A DNA stretch of 27,489 nt from CAYUFF01 sp964444075 (GCA_964444075.1 CAYUFF010000011.1:1-27489); one strand, 5' to 3'. Counted from the first letter of the stretch, positions 7,739 to 15,850 are shown. Numbers and translations are program-made. The notes: generated by a model not told the origin, from the sequence alone.

Positions 7739-7760
7739 TTGCACGGGCAGAGCAAACCCT
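7739..7760 (-). other. Non-canonical tRNA-Ile intron at position 29/30 with complete BHB
   Basis: The 22-nt intron begins AGGG and ends GUGCAA. Its fold is a textbook bulge-helix-bulge: outer AGA/UCU, central helix GCAC/GUGC (4 bp), 5' bulge UGA, inner helix GGG/CCC closing a 9-nt loop, and 3' bulge AAG. Cutting after the second bulge nucleotide on each side removes exactly these 22 nt and creates the CUGGU/ACCAG anticodon stem. Confidence 0.85.
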
Positions 7761-7820
7761 CAGTGCTCTGCCAGGCTGAGCTACTAGCCCACTCCAAATA
7801 AAATTTAAAAACCCTTGGGT

Positions 7821-7833
7821 ATTATAAATTTAA
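7821..7833 (+). promoter_or_regulatory. TATA box of the thermosome gene
   Basis: ATTATAAATTTAA is centred about 47 bp before the GTG start, which would place the transcript start near 7852 and leave a short leader containing a Shine-Dalgarno sequence. The same AT-rich region may serve tRNA-Ile in the opposite direction. Confidence 0.5.
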
Positions 7834-7861
7834 TTGTTCTTTTGAAAACCTTAACTAAGCT

Positions 7862-7870
7862 AAAGGTGAG
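7862..7870 (+). promoter_or_regulatory. Ribosome binding site of the thermosome gene
   Basis: AAAGGTGAG precedes GTG 7874 by 3 nt and matches the GGTGA core complementary to the 16S 3' end. It supports GTG 7874 over the out-of-frame ATG at 7872. Confidence 0.6.
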
Positions 7871-7873
7871 AAT

Positions 7874-9517
7874 GTGGTTCAAGCCTTGGTCGGTCAGCTG
7901 GGAGGACAGCCTGTATTGATACTACCAGAAGGGACTGTGAGGCAAACGGGGAAGAACGCGCAGAAGAACAACATAGCTGCAGCAAAGGCTGTGGCCGACG
8001 CGATCAGGACTACCTTAGGCCCGAGGGGAATGGACAAGATGCTTGTCGATTCGATAGGGGACATCACGATTACCAACGACGGGGTTACCATCTTAGAGGA
8101 GATGGAGGTCGAGCATCCCGCTGCGAAGATGATGGTTGAGATAGCGAAAACCCAGAACGAGGAGACGGGCGACGGTACTACCACTGCAGTAGTGATTGCT
8201 GGGGAGTTGCTTAAGAAGGCAGAGGAATTGTTGGACCAGGACATCCACCCGACGGTTATTACTAAGGGTTATAGGTTGGCCAGGGACGAGGCGTTGAAGA
8301 TTATAGAGGAGGTCGCGACGCCGGTAAGGCTCGGTGATGATGAGAAGTTGAAGAAGATTGCTTTGACGGCCATGACGGGTAAGTCGATAGAGAAGGCGTC
8401 GCCGAAGCTTGCGGAGCTCGTGGTGAAGGCCGTAAAGGTCGTCGCTGAAGAGAAGGACGGAAAGATAGTGGTGAACAGCGACAACATAAAGAGGGAAAAG
8501 AAGCAGGGTGCCGCTGCCGAGGAAACAGAGCTCATCAGAGGTATAGTCATCGATAAGGAAGTGGTTCACCCCGCGATGCCGAAGACTGTGAAGGACGCCA
8601 GGATTGCGCTACTCGACTGTCCGCTAGAAATAAAAGAGCCGGAGACGGACGCCCAGATCAGGATCACGAGTCCAGAGCAACTACAAGCCTTCATCGAGCA
8701 AGAACAAAAGATGCTCAGGGAAATGGTCGATAAAATCGTGAAAGCAGGTGCTAACGTGGTATTCTGCCAGAAGGGCATAGACGATTTCGCCCAACACTAC
8801 CTGGCGAAAGCTGGCATCCTGGCTTGCAGGAGGGTGAAAAAGTCCGACATGGAGGCCTTAGCCAAAGCGACCGGCGGGAGGATAGTAACCAATCTTGACG
8901 ATTTGACGGAGAAGGACCTCGGGTACGCGAAGGTTGTGGAGGAAAAGAAGGTCGCAGGGGAGGAAATGGTCTTTGTGAGGGAGTGCAGGGACCCGAAGGC
9001 TGTCACGATTTTGGTAAGGGGAAGCACCGAGCACGTCGTAGACGAGGTCGAGAGAAGCATCGAGGACGCGATAGGAGCCGTGATCTCGGCCGTCGAAGGA
9101 GGAAAGGTTCTACCTGGAGCCGGCGCCGTGGAGGCTGAGATAGCAAGGAGGTTGAGGAAGTTCGCAGAAAAATTCTCAGGAAGGGAACAACTTGCCATCA
9201 AGGCTTTTGCTGATGCCGTGGAAATAATTCCAAGAGCTCTTGCCGAAAACGCTGGGCTGGACCCAATAGATATACTAGTAGAGCTAAGGTCCGCCCACGA
9301 AAAAGGAAAAGTAACCTACGGAGTGGATGTGATTAACGGAAAGGTTATGGATGCTATAAAGATGGGAGTTCTCGACCCAGCTAAGGTCAAAATCCAAGCG
9401 ATAAACTCAGCGACCGAAGCTGCCGAAATGATCTTGAGAATAGACGATGTAATAGCTGCAGGCAAGATGGAGAAGGGTAAGGGCGAGACAGAAAGCACAC
9501 CACCAGAGGAAGTGTAG
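7874..9517 (+). CDS. Thermosome subunit (group II chaperonin)
   Basis: The 547-aa protein is an ATP-driven cytoplasmic chaperonin subunit that assembles into double rings with built-in lids. It has the N-terminal PVLILPEGT segment, the NNIAAAKAVADAIRTTLGPRG block, the nucleotide-binding motif GDGTTTAVV at about 99-107, an intact apical domain (KIVVNSDNIKREKKQGAAAEETELIRG; GIDDFAQHYLAKAGILACRRVKKSDMEALAKATGG, quoted here as two separate stretches joined only by name), and the C-terminal equatorial NAGLDPIDILVELRSAH. The C-terminus ends TESTPPEEV without a GGM repeat. The start is GTG, supported by the ribosome binding site and family N-termini. The gene has its own promoter and a T-rich terminator follows at 9550-9580. 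Length and motifs are fully typical. Confidence 0.97.
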   Translation: MVQALVGQLGGQPVLILPEGTVRQTGKNAQKNNIAAAKAVADAIRTTLGPRGMDKMLVDSIGDITITNDGVTILEEMEVEHPAAKMMVEIAKTQNEETGDGTTTAVVIAGELLKKAEELLDQDIHPTVITKGYRLARDEALKIIEEVATPVRLGDDEKLKKIALTAMTGKSIEKASPKLAELVVKAVKVVAEEKDGKIVVNSDNIKREKKQGAAAEETELIRGIVIDKEVVHPAMPKTVKDARIALLDCPLEIKEPETDAQIRITSPEQLQAFIEQEQKMLREMVDKIVKAGANVVFCQKGIDDFAQHYLAKAGILACRRVKKSDMEALAKATGGRIVTNLDDLTEKDLGYAKVVEEKKVAGEEMVFVRECRDPKAVTILVRGSTEHVVDEVERSIEDAIGAVISAVEGGKVLPGAGAVEAEIARRLRKFAEKFSGREQLAIKAFADAVEIIPRALAENAGLDPIDILVELRSAHEKGKVTYGVDVINGKVMDAIKMGVLDPAKVKIQAINSATEAAEMILRIDDVIAAGKMEKGKGETESTPPEEV

Positions 9518-9545
9518 GGTTGAGAAACCGAAAGATTTAAAGTTT

Positions 9546-9580
9546 TTTGACTTTTAGCTTTTTTCTTTTCAATTTTTTGG
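9546..9580 (+). terminator. T-rich archaeal terminator after the thermosome gene
   Basis: Repeated T-runs (TTTTTT, CTTTTTTCTTTT, ATTTTTT) begin about 30 bp after the thermosome stop. This is the usual intrinsic termination signal of archaeal RNA polymerase; no hairpin is required. Confidence 0.5.
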
Positions 9581-9659
9581 AATTCTACACTAAAATCATG
9601 AATAGCCAATATTATTTTAACGGGTACTTATTTTAATTGGAAGAGGGTGTTGTAAGGAT

Positions 9660-12257
9660 ATGAGAAAAGGCGAATCCGGTAATAAGGAAAGGGGGAAGGA
9701 CATAATTTATGTTGTTCCTCATTCCCACTATGATGTAGTGTGGGTGTTTACGAAAGAGGATTATTTTCGCATAAACACGGAGTTCGTCCTGAGCAGGGTT
9801 GTCAGGCTGTTGGAGGAGTTCAAGGAGTACAGATTTCTGATAGAGCAAACCTTCCTGTTGGAGGAGATAGAGAGAAGAAATCCAGCGCTCTTCGAAAAGA
9901 TTAAAAAGTTCATAAAGGAGGGAAGGATAGAGATAGCGAACGGAGAGTACCTGATGGCGGACACGATGCTACCGCAAGAGGAAACGATAGTGAGGGAAAT
10001 CCTCGTTGGAAAGAGGTACGTCAAGCAAAAATTCGGAAAGAACGTTGAGGTGATGTGGCAGGCGGACAGCTTTGGACTGAACGCCCAGCTACCGCAGGTT
10101 TACAGGAAGAGCGGGTACAAGTACCTGGCGTTCAGGAGGGGCTCACCCGAAATCAAACCTTCAGAATTCTGGTGGGAAGGCTTGGACGGGACGAGGATAC
10201 TGACTCACGTGTTCCCCCTTGGTTACAGGGCAGGCCTGTATCTCGACAGGCTCGAGGACAGCTACTCCTTCTTGAAGGAGTGTGCCTTCGCGAACCATAT
10301 CCTCATGCCTTCCGGGAGCGGTTCCACTCCACCGCAGAGGGAGCTCGTGGAGGTCGTTCGGAAGTGGAACCAAGTGCATAAGGATGCTGTGATGAAGATA
10401 GCCACACCGTCCGAATTTTTCAAAGCTATCGAAAGGTACGCGAAGGAATTGCCCGTGAGAAAGGGGGAGATGTACTGCGGAAGGTTCTCTATGGTTTTTC
10501 CCGACACGGCTTCCACCAGGATTTGGATAAAGCTAAGCCTCAGGAAGCTCGAGTGCGACCTCCTGAGTCTGGAAAGGTTCGACACCGTGTCCGGGATTCT
10601 CAGCGGGCACTACCGCAAGCGAGAGATCGATAGGTGCTGGAAGAGAGTGCTGTTCAACGCTTTCCACGACATACTTCCTGGCACCGGCGTCGACGAGTGC
10701 TACGCTGAGGTTAAGCAAAACGTGGAGTTTCTCAGAAAGGCGATACCCAACGTGCTTAAGGATGTCCTCAAACAAATACTGAGCAAGGACTCCAACGAGG
10801 AGGAAAACGGGGACGTAGCGGTCTTCAATCCACTCTCTTGGGACGTGGAGAATTGGGTCGAGGTTGACCTGAACTTCGAGGAAGGAGAGGTACGCCAGGT
10901 CAAGGGCGTTAAGAGCGGCGACGAAGAAAGAAAAGTAGAAATACTCAGGATGAGCAAGCATCCCGACGGATCGATTAAGCATGTGAGGATAGGCTTCGTA
11001 GCGAGCGTTCCCGCGCTCGGTTACAAAATCTACAGGGTTATAGAAAGGGAGCCAAGGGAAGTTAAAAGCGGTTTCCTTAAGAGGAGCAACACGAGCATAA
11101 CCAACGAGTTTTTCTCTGTGGAATTCAACCCCGAGAACGGAATCATAAGCGTCACTAAGGATGGGAACGTTTTGCTGAAGGAGGGGAACGAGATTGTGGT
11201 CGAGAGCGAGTCGGGAAACCTCTACACGCACAAAGAAGATATAGGGATTCCCTTGAAGACTGAGAGCGGCGAAGGAGTTAAGTTTGGAAGGTTCAGGGCA
11301 GAGAGCATGAAGGTTGAAGAAACGCCGTTGAGGGTTATCGTGACGTTCGATACGAAGTACTACTCCCTGATATGGCCGTACAGGCTGACGAAGAAGTTCA
11401 AACCGGTCATGTGGAGACACAACTACATAACCTTTTCGAAAAGGATGATAGTTTACAAAGACCTACCGCGGATAGATTTCGTAACCCTAGTAAGGAACAA
11501 CCATCCAAGGGTTAGGGTTAGGGTTAGGTTTAGCACGAACCTAAAAAACGACGAATACGCGTGCGACACGCAGTTCGGGGCGATAAACAGGAAGGCAAAC
11601 ATGTACTATTTCAACCCGACTAATTGGATGGAAAAACCTACCGGAACGTACCCGACCTTAAGATGGATGGATTATTCCTACGGGAAGCATGGAATAACGT
11701 TCATGAACAGGGGTACGCCTGAGCATGAGGTGAGGGACGATTGCGTATACCTAACTTTACTGAGGTCCGTGGACCTGCTTGCTCACGGTAAGGAGGGACC
11801 TGCGATTCCTGTTCTGGACGCCCTAGAGATTGGCAAGGAATACGAATTCAGGTACGCGGTCTACCCTCACGAGGGAAGTTGGGTCGAAGCGAAGTCTTAC
11901 AAGAGGGGTTACGAGTTCAACTACGACCTCGTGGCGTTCCAGGTATCGAGGAAGAAGAAGTTCAGGCGTGCGAGGTCTTTCTTACGCATAACTCCCGACA
12001 ACGTTGTCCTAACGGCGCTGAAGAAAGCTGAAGACGGGAACGGTGTAATCCTCAGGGTTTACGAGGCGGTAGGTAGGAAAGCGAAGGTTAGGATGGAGTT
12101 TTTCCAGAATGTCGAAAGCGCGAGGGTAGTTAACTTGCTCGAGGAATATGAGAAAGAGTTCGATAAAAGGGTCGAGGTGCGTAAGAACAAGGTAGAGTTC
12201 GACATAAAACCCTTCGAAATAGTTACGCTAAGAGTTAAGCTGAAGGGGGCCGGATGA
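9660..12257 (+). CDS. Alpha-mannosidase, glycoside hydrolase family 38
   Basis: The 865-aa enzyme should remove alpha-linked mannose by a retaining, metal-dependent mechanism. The N-terminal catalytic domain has HSHYDVVW at 21-28 (metal ligands His23 and Asp25), WQADSFGLNAQLPQ at 133-146 with likely nucleophile Asp136, and FNAFHDILPGTGVDE, whose His is the further metal ligand. The three-helix bundle (RKLECDLLSLERF) and the C-terminal beta-sandwich (NEFFSVEFNPENGIISV; RMIVYKDLPRIDFV) follow. Length matches class II family members; no signal peptide is seen, so it is probably cytoplasmic, recycling mannose from glycans or glycosidic solutes. TTATTTTAATT at about 9628-9638 may be its promoter. 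It overlaps the glycerate kinase gene by 4 nt (ATGA), so the two are co-translated. Confidence 0.93.
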   Translation: MRKGESGNKERGKDIIYVVPHSHYDVVWVFTKEDYFRINTEFVLSRVVRLLEEFKEYRFLIEQTFLLEEIERRNPALFEKIKKFIKEGRIEIANGEYLMADTMLPQEETIVREILVGKRYVKQKFGKNVEVMWQADSFGLNAQLPQVYRKSGYKYLAFRRGSPEIKPSEFWWEGLDGTRILTHVFPLGYRAGLYLDRLEDSYSFLKECAFANHILMPSGSGSTPPQRELVEVVRKWNQVHKDAVMKIATPSEFFKAIERYAKELPVRKGEMYCGRFSMVFPDTASTRIWIKLSLRKLECDLLSLERFDTVSGILSGHYRKREIDRCWKRVLFNAFHDILPGTGVDECYAEVKQNVEFLRKAIPNVLKDVLKQILSKDSNEEENGDVAVFNPLSWDVENWVEVDLNFEEGEVRQVKGVKSGDEERKVEILRMSKHPDGSIKHVRIGFVASVPALGYKIYRVIEREPREVKSGFLKRSNTSITNEFFSVEFNPENGIISVTKDGNVLLKEGNEIVVESESGNLYTHKEDIGIPLKTESGEGVKFGRFRAESMKVEETPLRVIVTFDTKYYSLIWPYRLTKKFKPVMWRHNYITFSKRMIVYKDLPRIDFVTLVRNNHPRVRVRVRFSTNLKNDEYACDTQFGAINRKANMYYFNPTNWMEKPTGTYPTLRWMDYSYGKHGITFMNRGTPEHEVRDDCVYLTLLRSVDLLAHGKEGPAIPVLDALEIGKEYEFRYAVYPHEGSWVEAKSYKRGYEFNYDLVAFQVSRKKKFRRARSFLRITPDNVVLTALKKAEDGNGVILRVYEAVGRKAKVRMEFFQNVESARVVNLLEEYEKEFDKRVEVRKNKVEFDIKPFEIVTLRVKLKGAG

Positions 12258-13642
12258 TCAAGAACAAGGAGGAATTGTTGAGCTCTGGTGACGTCGAGGC
12301 TAAGGAAATCGCTGTGGAAATCGTCGAGCAAGCCATACGTAGAGCGTCTCCCTACGAGATAGTTAAGGGTCGTGTAAGGTTTGACGATAGGTGCCTTCTC
12401 GTCGAGGGGAAGAGGTTCGAGCTCCGAGGAAAGGTTTACGTCGTTGGTGTAGGAAAGGCAGCTTGCCCGATGGCGAAAGCCTTAGAAGAACTCCTCGGCG
12501 AGAAGATAAGCGGTGGCGTTGTGGTAACCAAGTACGGATACAAACTTCCGTTGCGAAAGGTTGAGGTCGTGGAAGCCGGTCACCCGGTTCCGGATGAAAA
12601 TTCTCTGAAAGGTACGGAGAAGGCATTGGAGATTGCCAGAAAAGTTAGGGAGAAGGATACGCTCATCGTCCTCGTCTCTGGTGGAGGGTCCTCCCTTTTC
12701 ACGATGCCGGAAGACGGGATAGAGCTCGAAGACAAGGTTAGGGTGAACGAACTCCTACTCAAGAGCGGGGCGAAAATACACGAGATGAACGCGGTGAGGA
12801 AGCACATCTCTAAGGTCAAGGGAGGGAAGTTCGTAAAAGGAGTTAGGGGAAGGGTTGTGAGTCTCATCATTTCCGACGTCGTCGGCGATTCCCTGGAGAC
12901 GATAGCTTCTGGGATTACGGTGAGGGACCCCACCACCTTCCATGACGCGTACAAGGTTCTGAAGTTGTACTCGCTCTGGGAAAGGATTCCGGAGTCGGTG
13001 AGGAATCACATAGCGCTCGGGATGAAGGGGTTGAAGGAGGAAACCTTGAAGGAAAGGTTGGAGAACGTTCACAACTTCCTGCTCTGCAGCTCGAAGAAGG
13101 TATGTGAGTTCGCCCTGGAAAGGTGCAAGCAACTGGGTTACCCCGCGAATATCGTTACGACGAGCTTGGAGGGCGAGGCTAGGCACGTTGGTAAGGTGAT
13201 AGCGTCGGTCGTCCAAGAAATCTGGAAAAACGACAGGCCCTTTGAAAAGCCTGTGGTTTTGATATTCGGCGGCGAGACCACCGTAACCATGGAAGGAGCG
13301 CACGGAAAGGGAGGTCCCAATCAGGAGCTGGTACTGGCCTCCGCGAGTAAAATTTCGGGGTTGAGAGGATGTTGCATAGTTTCAGTCGACACCGACGGTA
13401 CAGATGGACCTACCGAAGCCGCCGGAGGGGTGGTGGATAGCTATAGCTTCGAGCTTCTCCGATCCAAAGGAATCGACGCTGAGGAACACATTAAATGCCA
13501 CAACTCCTTCGAAGCCCTGAAAGCCATCGGCGGTTTGATACTCACCGGCCCAACGATGACGAACGTCAACTCACTGACGATCGCCGTAATCCTAGGGAGA
13601 GTTCAGAAGAGTCTCGAAAAGCGTCCTGTCGTCCATCCTTAG
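12254..13642 (+). CDS. Glycerate kinase of the MOFRL (GckA-type) family
   Basis: The 462-aa protein phosphorylates glycerate, most likely to 2-phosphoglycerate as in archaeal homologues of the branched and non-phosphorylative Entner-Doudoroff pathways. Motifs include VVGVGKAACPMAKALEEL, AGHPVPDENSLKGTEKAL, LVSGGGSSLFTMPEDG, HEMNAVRKHISKVKGGK, FGGETTVTMEGAHGKGGPNQ, VDTDGTDGPTEAAGG and GLILTGPTMTNVN, which cover the glycerate-kinase and MOFRL domains. It starts at the ATG overlapping the mannosidase stop (ATGA), implying translational coupling. Its last 51 bp overlap the 3' end of the convergent minus-strand gene, so the final 16 residues (beyond the usual family end) are less constrained. Confidence 0.92.
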   Translation: MIKNKEELLSSGDVEAKEIAVEIVEQAIRRASPYEIVKGRVRFDDRCLLVEGKRFELRGKVYVVGVGKAACPMAKALEELLGEKISGGVVVTKYGYKLPLRKVEVVEAGHPVPDENSLKGTEKALEIARKVREKDTLIVLVSGGGSSLFTMPEDGIELEDKVRVNELLLKSGAKIHEMNAVRKHISKVKGGKFVKGVRGRVVSLIISDVVGDSLETIASGITVRDPTTFHDAYKVLKLYSLWERIPESVRNHIALGMKGLKEETLKERLENVHNFLLCSSKKVCEFALERCKQLGYPANIVTTSLEGEARHVGKVIASVVQEIWKNDRPFEKPVVLIFGGETTVTMEGAHGKGGPNQELVLASASKISGLRGCCIVSVDTDGTDGPTEAAGGVVDSYSFELLRSKGIDAEEHIKCHNSFEALKAIGGLILTGPTMTNVNSLTIAVILGRVQKSLEKRPVVHP

Positions 13643-14275
13643 GAGGTGCCCGTATCTCCTCCTGAACTCGAGGTAAAGCTCCTTAGGTTCCATCCCTTTT
13701 TCCATACCCTCGATCCTAAAACCCTCGATTTCGTAGCGAGTTTTCCTTACCCTAACGACTTCGGGAAAGACGGGCTCGATGCGCGAGTCGGTGGTGTATA
13801 CCAAGGAGACGGCGATGTTTTCTGGGAGGTTCTCTCCAAGAACATCCTTCAGCTTCCTACCCGTTTCTTCGATCGCCTTAACTATTTCTTTCGAACCGTA
13901 CTTACCTGGCCTCAAGCCGAAGTAGAGTAGATTTTCTGTTTCCCATACCCTAGTGTGGAGCTCGTAGTAAACCCTTTTGAACTCGTCGTAGCTTTTCTTC
14001 CTTTTTAGGCATTCCTTACAGAGTTCGCTTTTCTCCGGTAGGCATATGGAGTCCCTTCCCGAGAGCTTCAGTTCTACGTCCACATCTTCCGAAAACAACG
14101 TCCTACACAACCTTTCGACGTTCTTCCAGTATTCCTCCCCGTAACGCGGCCACATGTCTTCGGGCTCCCGAGCTTCCAGCTTACCGTTCTTCAACCGATA
14201 GGATAGGTAGAAGTTCAGGAGATGGTGGGGGCGGATGCTGATTATCCGGTGTCGCTTGTGCGACACGCTAAACAC
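13592..14275 (-). CDS. DUF1284-like protein, unknown function
   Basis: The 227-aa product begins HRIISIRPHHLLNFYLSY, then YGEEYWKNVERLCRTLF, DVDVELKLSGRDSICLP and CKECLKRKKS. The order RPHHLL, then YG with N, then a D-x-IC followed by a CxxC resembles DUF1284, small proteins with a likely metal- or FeS-binding Cys set, though this protein is longer. The second half (SKEIVKAIEETGRKLKDVL; ENIAVSLVYTTDSRIEPVF) has no recognised domain. It is the last gene of a three-gene minus-strand operon, 5 bp after the preceding gene, and its 3' end overlaps the glycerate kinase gene. The DUF1284 likeness is tentative. Confidence 0.7.
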   Translation of the reverse strand: MFSVSHKRHRIISIRPHHLLNFYLSYRLKNGKLEAREPEDMWPRYGEEYWKNVERLCRTLFSEDVDVELKLSGRDSICLPEKSELCKECLKRKKSYDEFKRVYYELHTRVWETENLLYFGLRPGKYGSKEIVKAIEETGRKLKDVLGENLPENIAVSLVYTTDSRIEPVFPEVVRVRKTRYEIEGFRIEGMEKGMEPKELYLEFRRRYGHLLRMDDRTLFETLLNSP

Positions 14276-14280
14276 CGGAG

Positions 14281-15111
14281 TTAGGCCTTCAACTCAGAGT
14301 ACAGCCTATCGAAAGCGCGCTCTTTAAAGTCTCGCAACTCCTCCAGCAGTTTTTCGGAGGGAATTTCGGATTTAGAGAAGGACGAAACCCTTTGGACAGT
14401 TCCCTTGGAAACGACGAAGTAGTAATCCCTCCTGTGGAACGTTTTCGGGGAATACACGTTTAGCAGAGGGTTCAGCGGGTATAGGCACAAACAACCCCCG
14501 ACAGTTTCTACCCTCGCGTACTCTTTCAGCGCCCGCCTCACTATACCCTCCTCGATTCCTACGTTCTTCACACTCTTTCTGTCGACGGACTGGGTGCTCA
14601 GGGGAGGGTAACGAGGACGGCACTCGAGAGAGGAACACTCGTAAAACAGGTTCTTGATGGACCGGAGCGGCACGAGCATGTTTCCGTATTCCCTACACCT
14701 AAAACCGTGCCGAAAGGTTAGGATTCTGATCGCTTGAGAATAACCGCGCGGCAACAGCAAGCACTCGTCGACGATTTCGAGGGCTCCCTTCCCTTCCCTC
14801 GCGGATTGGAGGTGAGAAAGGATTTCGGGAACTACGGTGTGGAAGGCCAAAGCTTTCTCGTACCAGTTGTAGGATTTTTTAGCGACCGACAACACCTTGC
14901 TGACGTCTATACTGACGCCGAAGGGGGTTAGCTGATTGACGCGTATCTTTGGGGTCTGGAGCGCATTTACGAAAAACCTCACTTCTTCCCACACCTCCCT
15001 TTCCCACAGTTTTTTCATCATTTTGGCCGCGTTGTAGAGTTTCAGGTCTTCGAGTTTCTTCAAAAATTTCCCGACCTTTTTCCTCCCGGCTTCACCCTTT
15101 TCCTTCTTCAT
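14281..15111 (-). CDS. Unknown protein, middle gene of three-gene operon
   Basis: I do not recognise this 276-aa protein. The first 45 residues are strongly basic and helical. A hydrophobic/aromatic middle section follows (YNWYEKALAFHTVVPEILSHL; IVDECLLLPRGYSQAIRI), then a cysteine group: FRCREYG, YECSSLECRPRYPP and GGCLCLYPLNPLL, which could bind a metal. The end is helical and charged. There is no signal peptide or clear membrane helix. It overlaps the upstream gene by 20 bp and precedes the DUF1284-like gene by 5 bp, so the three are surely co-transcribed and probably act together. The frame is open and codon use matches neighbours, which supports a real gene. Confidence 0.7.
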   Translation of the reverse strand: MKKEKGEAGRKKVGKFLKKLEDLKLYNAAKMMKKLWEREVWEEVRFFVNALQTPKIRVNQLTPFGVSIDVSKVLSVAKKSYNWYEKALAFHTVVPEILSHLQSAREGKGALEIVDECLLLPRGYSQAIRILTFRHGFRCREYGNMLVPLRSIKNLFYECSSLECRPRYPPLSTQSVDRKSVKNVGIEEGIVRRALKEYARVETVGGCLCLYPLNPLLNVYSPKTFHRRDYYFVVSKGTVQRVSSFSKSEIPSEKLLEELRDFKERAFDRLYSELKA

Positions 15112-15829
15112 AGAATACCACGCCGTCGCCCGTGAGCATCACCCTTATACCGTACTCCCTTTCGACATACTCTGCCAACAACTTTTTCTTCTCCGATACG
15201 TCGTCGTCTCCTCCGCTGGAAAACACGTTGAGGTCGATGAGGAGGTCCTCCAAGAAGTACTTACCGACTCTCCTCACGTTTTCGACGATTTTGTTGATGA
15301 AGTGTTCGGAGACCGTGTAGTCCTTCAAATCCACTATCATACCTCCTGCCGGATACTTCTTCCCGCTCGTCTTGGTCTGTCTCGGCTTCCCTTCCTCGTG
15401 TTGCTGGACTCGCGTGAATTCGTAGTAATGCCGTAGGGCTTCGGCTAAGATGACAGGCGTCTTTACCCTCTCCACGTTCTCGATGGAAAGGTTTTCCAGG
15501 GAAACCCCGTAAGCTCCGGCGTTCCTTAGGCTGCGAACGTAGCTTTCCACGGTCCTACTCCTAAAGCCGCGCTCCTTCAAGTATTCCCTAAACTCACTCT
15601 CTCGTGGAATGCGTACATCCTCCGCTCTCCCTCCGCGTGCGATTTCCCCCTCGAGCTCCTCCATCTTCCGACGGAGGATGCCCATCCCGTACTTTTCGGC
15701 AAATTTTCTAACACCGGGCTTCAACGCTTCCCAACTCTTCTCCATCTCCAACTCCCTTTTCGCCTCTTCCAACTCCCTTTCCAGCTCGATTATCTTCCTC
15801 TCCAACTCCCTGATCCTCTCCGTACCCAT
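15092..15829 (-). CDS. Coiled-coil protein with integrase-SAM-like domain, no recombinase domain
   Basis: The 245-aa product starts with a coiled coil (ERIRELERKIIELERELE onward, about residues 4-35). Residues about 75-145 resemble the SAM-like core-binding domain of tyrosine recombinases: FREYLKERGFRSRTVESYVR, then LSIENVERV and LAEALRHYYEF. The catalytic R..HxxR..Y domain is absent; instead there is a basic linker and a C-terminal domain (DLKDYTVSEHFINKIVENV; FLEDLLIDLNVFSSGG; LLAEYVEREYGIRVMLT). It may bind DNA, but that is inference. The ATG at 15829 has a TATA-like TTTAAA 26 bp upstream, so it leads the operon as a leaderless transcript. Its 3' end overlaps the next gene by 20 bp. Confidence 0.7.
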   Translation of the reverse strand: MGTERIRELERKIIELERELEEAKRELEMEKSWEALKPGVRKFAEKYGMGILRRKMEELEGEIARGGRAEDVRIPRESEFREYLKERGFRSRTVESYVRSLRNAGAYGVSLENLSIENVERVKTPVILAEALRHYYEFTRVQQHEEGKPRQTKTSGKKYPAGGMIVDLKDYTVSEHFINKIVENVRRVGKYFLEDLLIDLNVFSSGGDDDVSEKKKLLAEYVEREYGIRVMLTGDGVVFYEEGKG

Positions 15830-15850
15830 ATTATTAGACGGGGTGGAAAG

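Larger units (their letters stand above)
7679..7790 (-). tRNA. tRNA-Ile(UAU), tentative anticodon, with two introns
   Basis: The 5' end is at 7790. Acceptor GGGCUAG pairs with CUAGCCC, D-arm is GCUC-AGCCUGGCA-GAGC, T-arm is GCCGG-UUCAAAU-CCGGC, variable loop is GGGUC, and discriminator is A73 (7678). As written, the genomic anticodon arm does not fold. Removing a 22-nt intron (7739-7760) between positions 29 and 30 and a 17-nt intron from the loop gives stem CUGGU/ACCAG and loop CUUAUAG or CUUAUAA, anticodon UAU. Mature length is 73 nt. The only other reading of the loop (UAG, Leu) is unlikely because the long leucine variable arm is absent. The GGGC-start acceptor and A73 fit isoleucine. The upstream TATA-like region is shared with the thermosome gene. 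Confidence 0.8.

Noticed and set aside
7679..7790. tRNA-Leu(UAG) from alternative splicing of the same gene
   Set aside because: The loop CUUAGAG is formally possible, but the short 5-nt variable loop rules out a leucine tRNA, which needs a long variable arm.
10533..11420. 295-aa minus-strand ORF opposite the alpha-mannosidase
   Set aside because: It lies fully inside a well-supported gene, has no recognisable domain, and arises from codon bias leaving few antisense stops.
11509..11528. Telomere-like (TTAGGG)n repeat
   Set aside because: About three repeats occur in frame inside the alpha-mannosidase gene and encode R-V-R-V-R-V; AGG and GTT are common codons here, so it is coincidental coding sequence.
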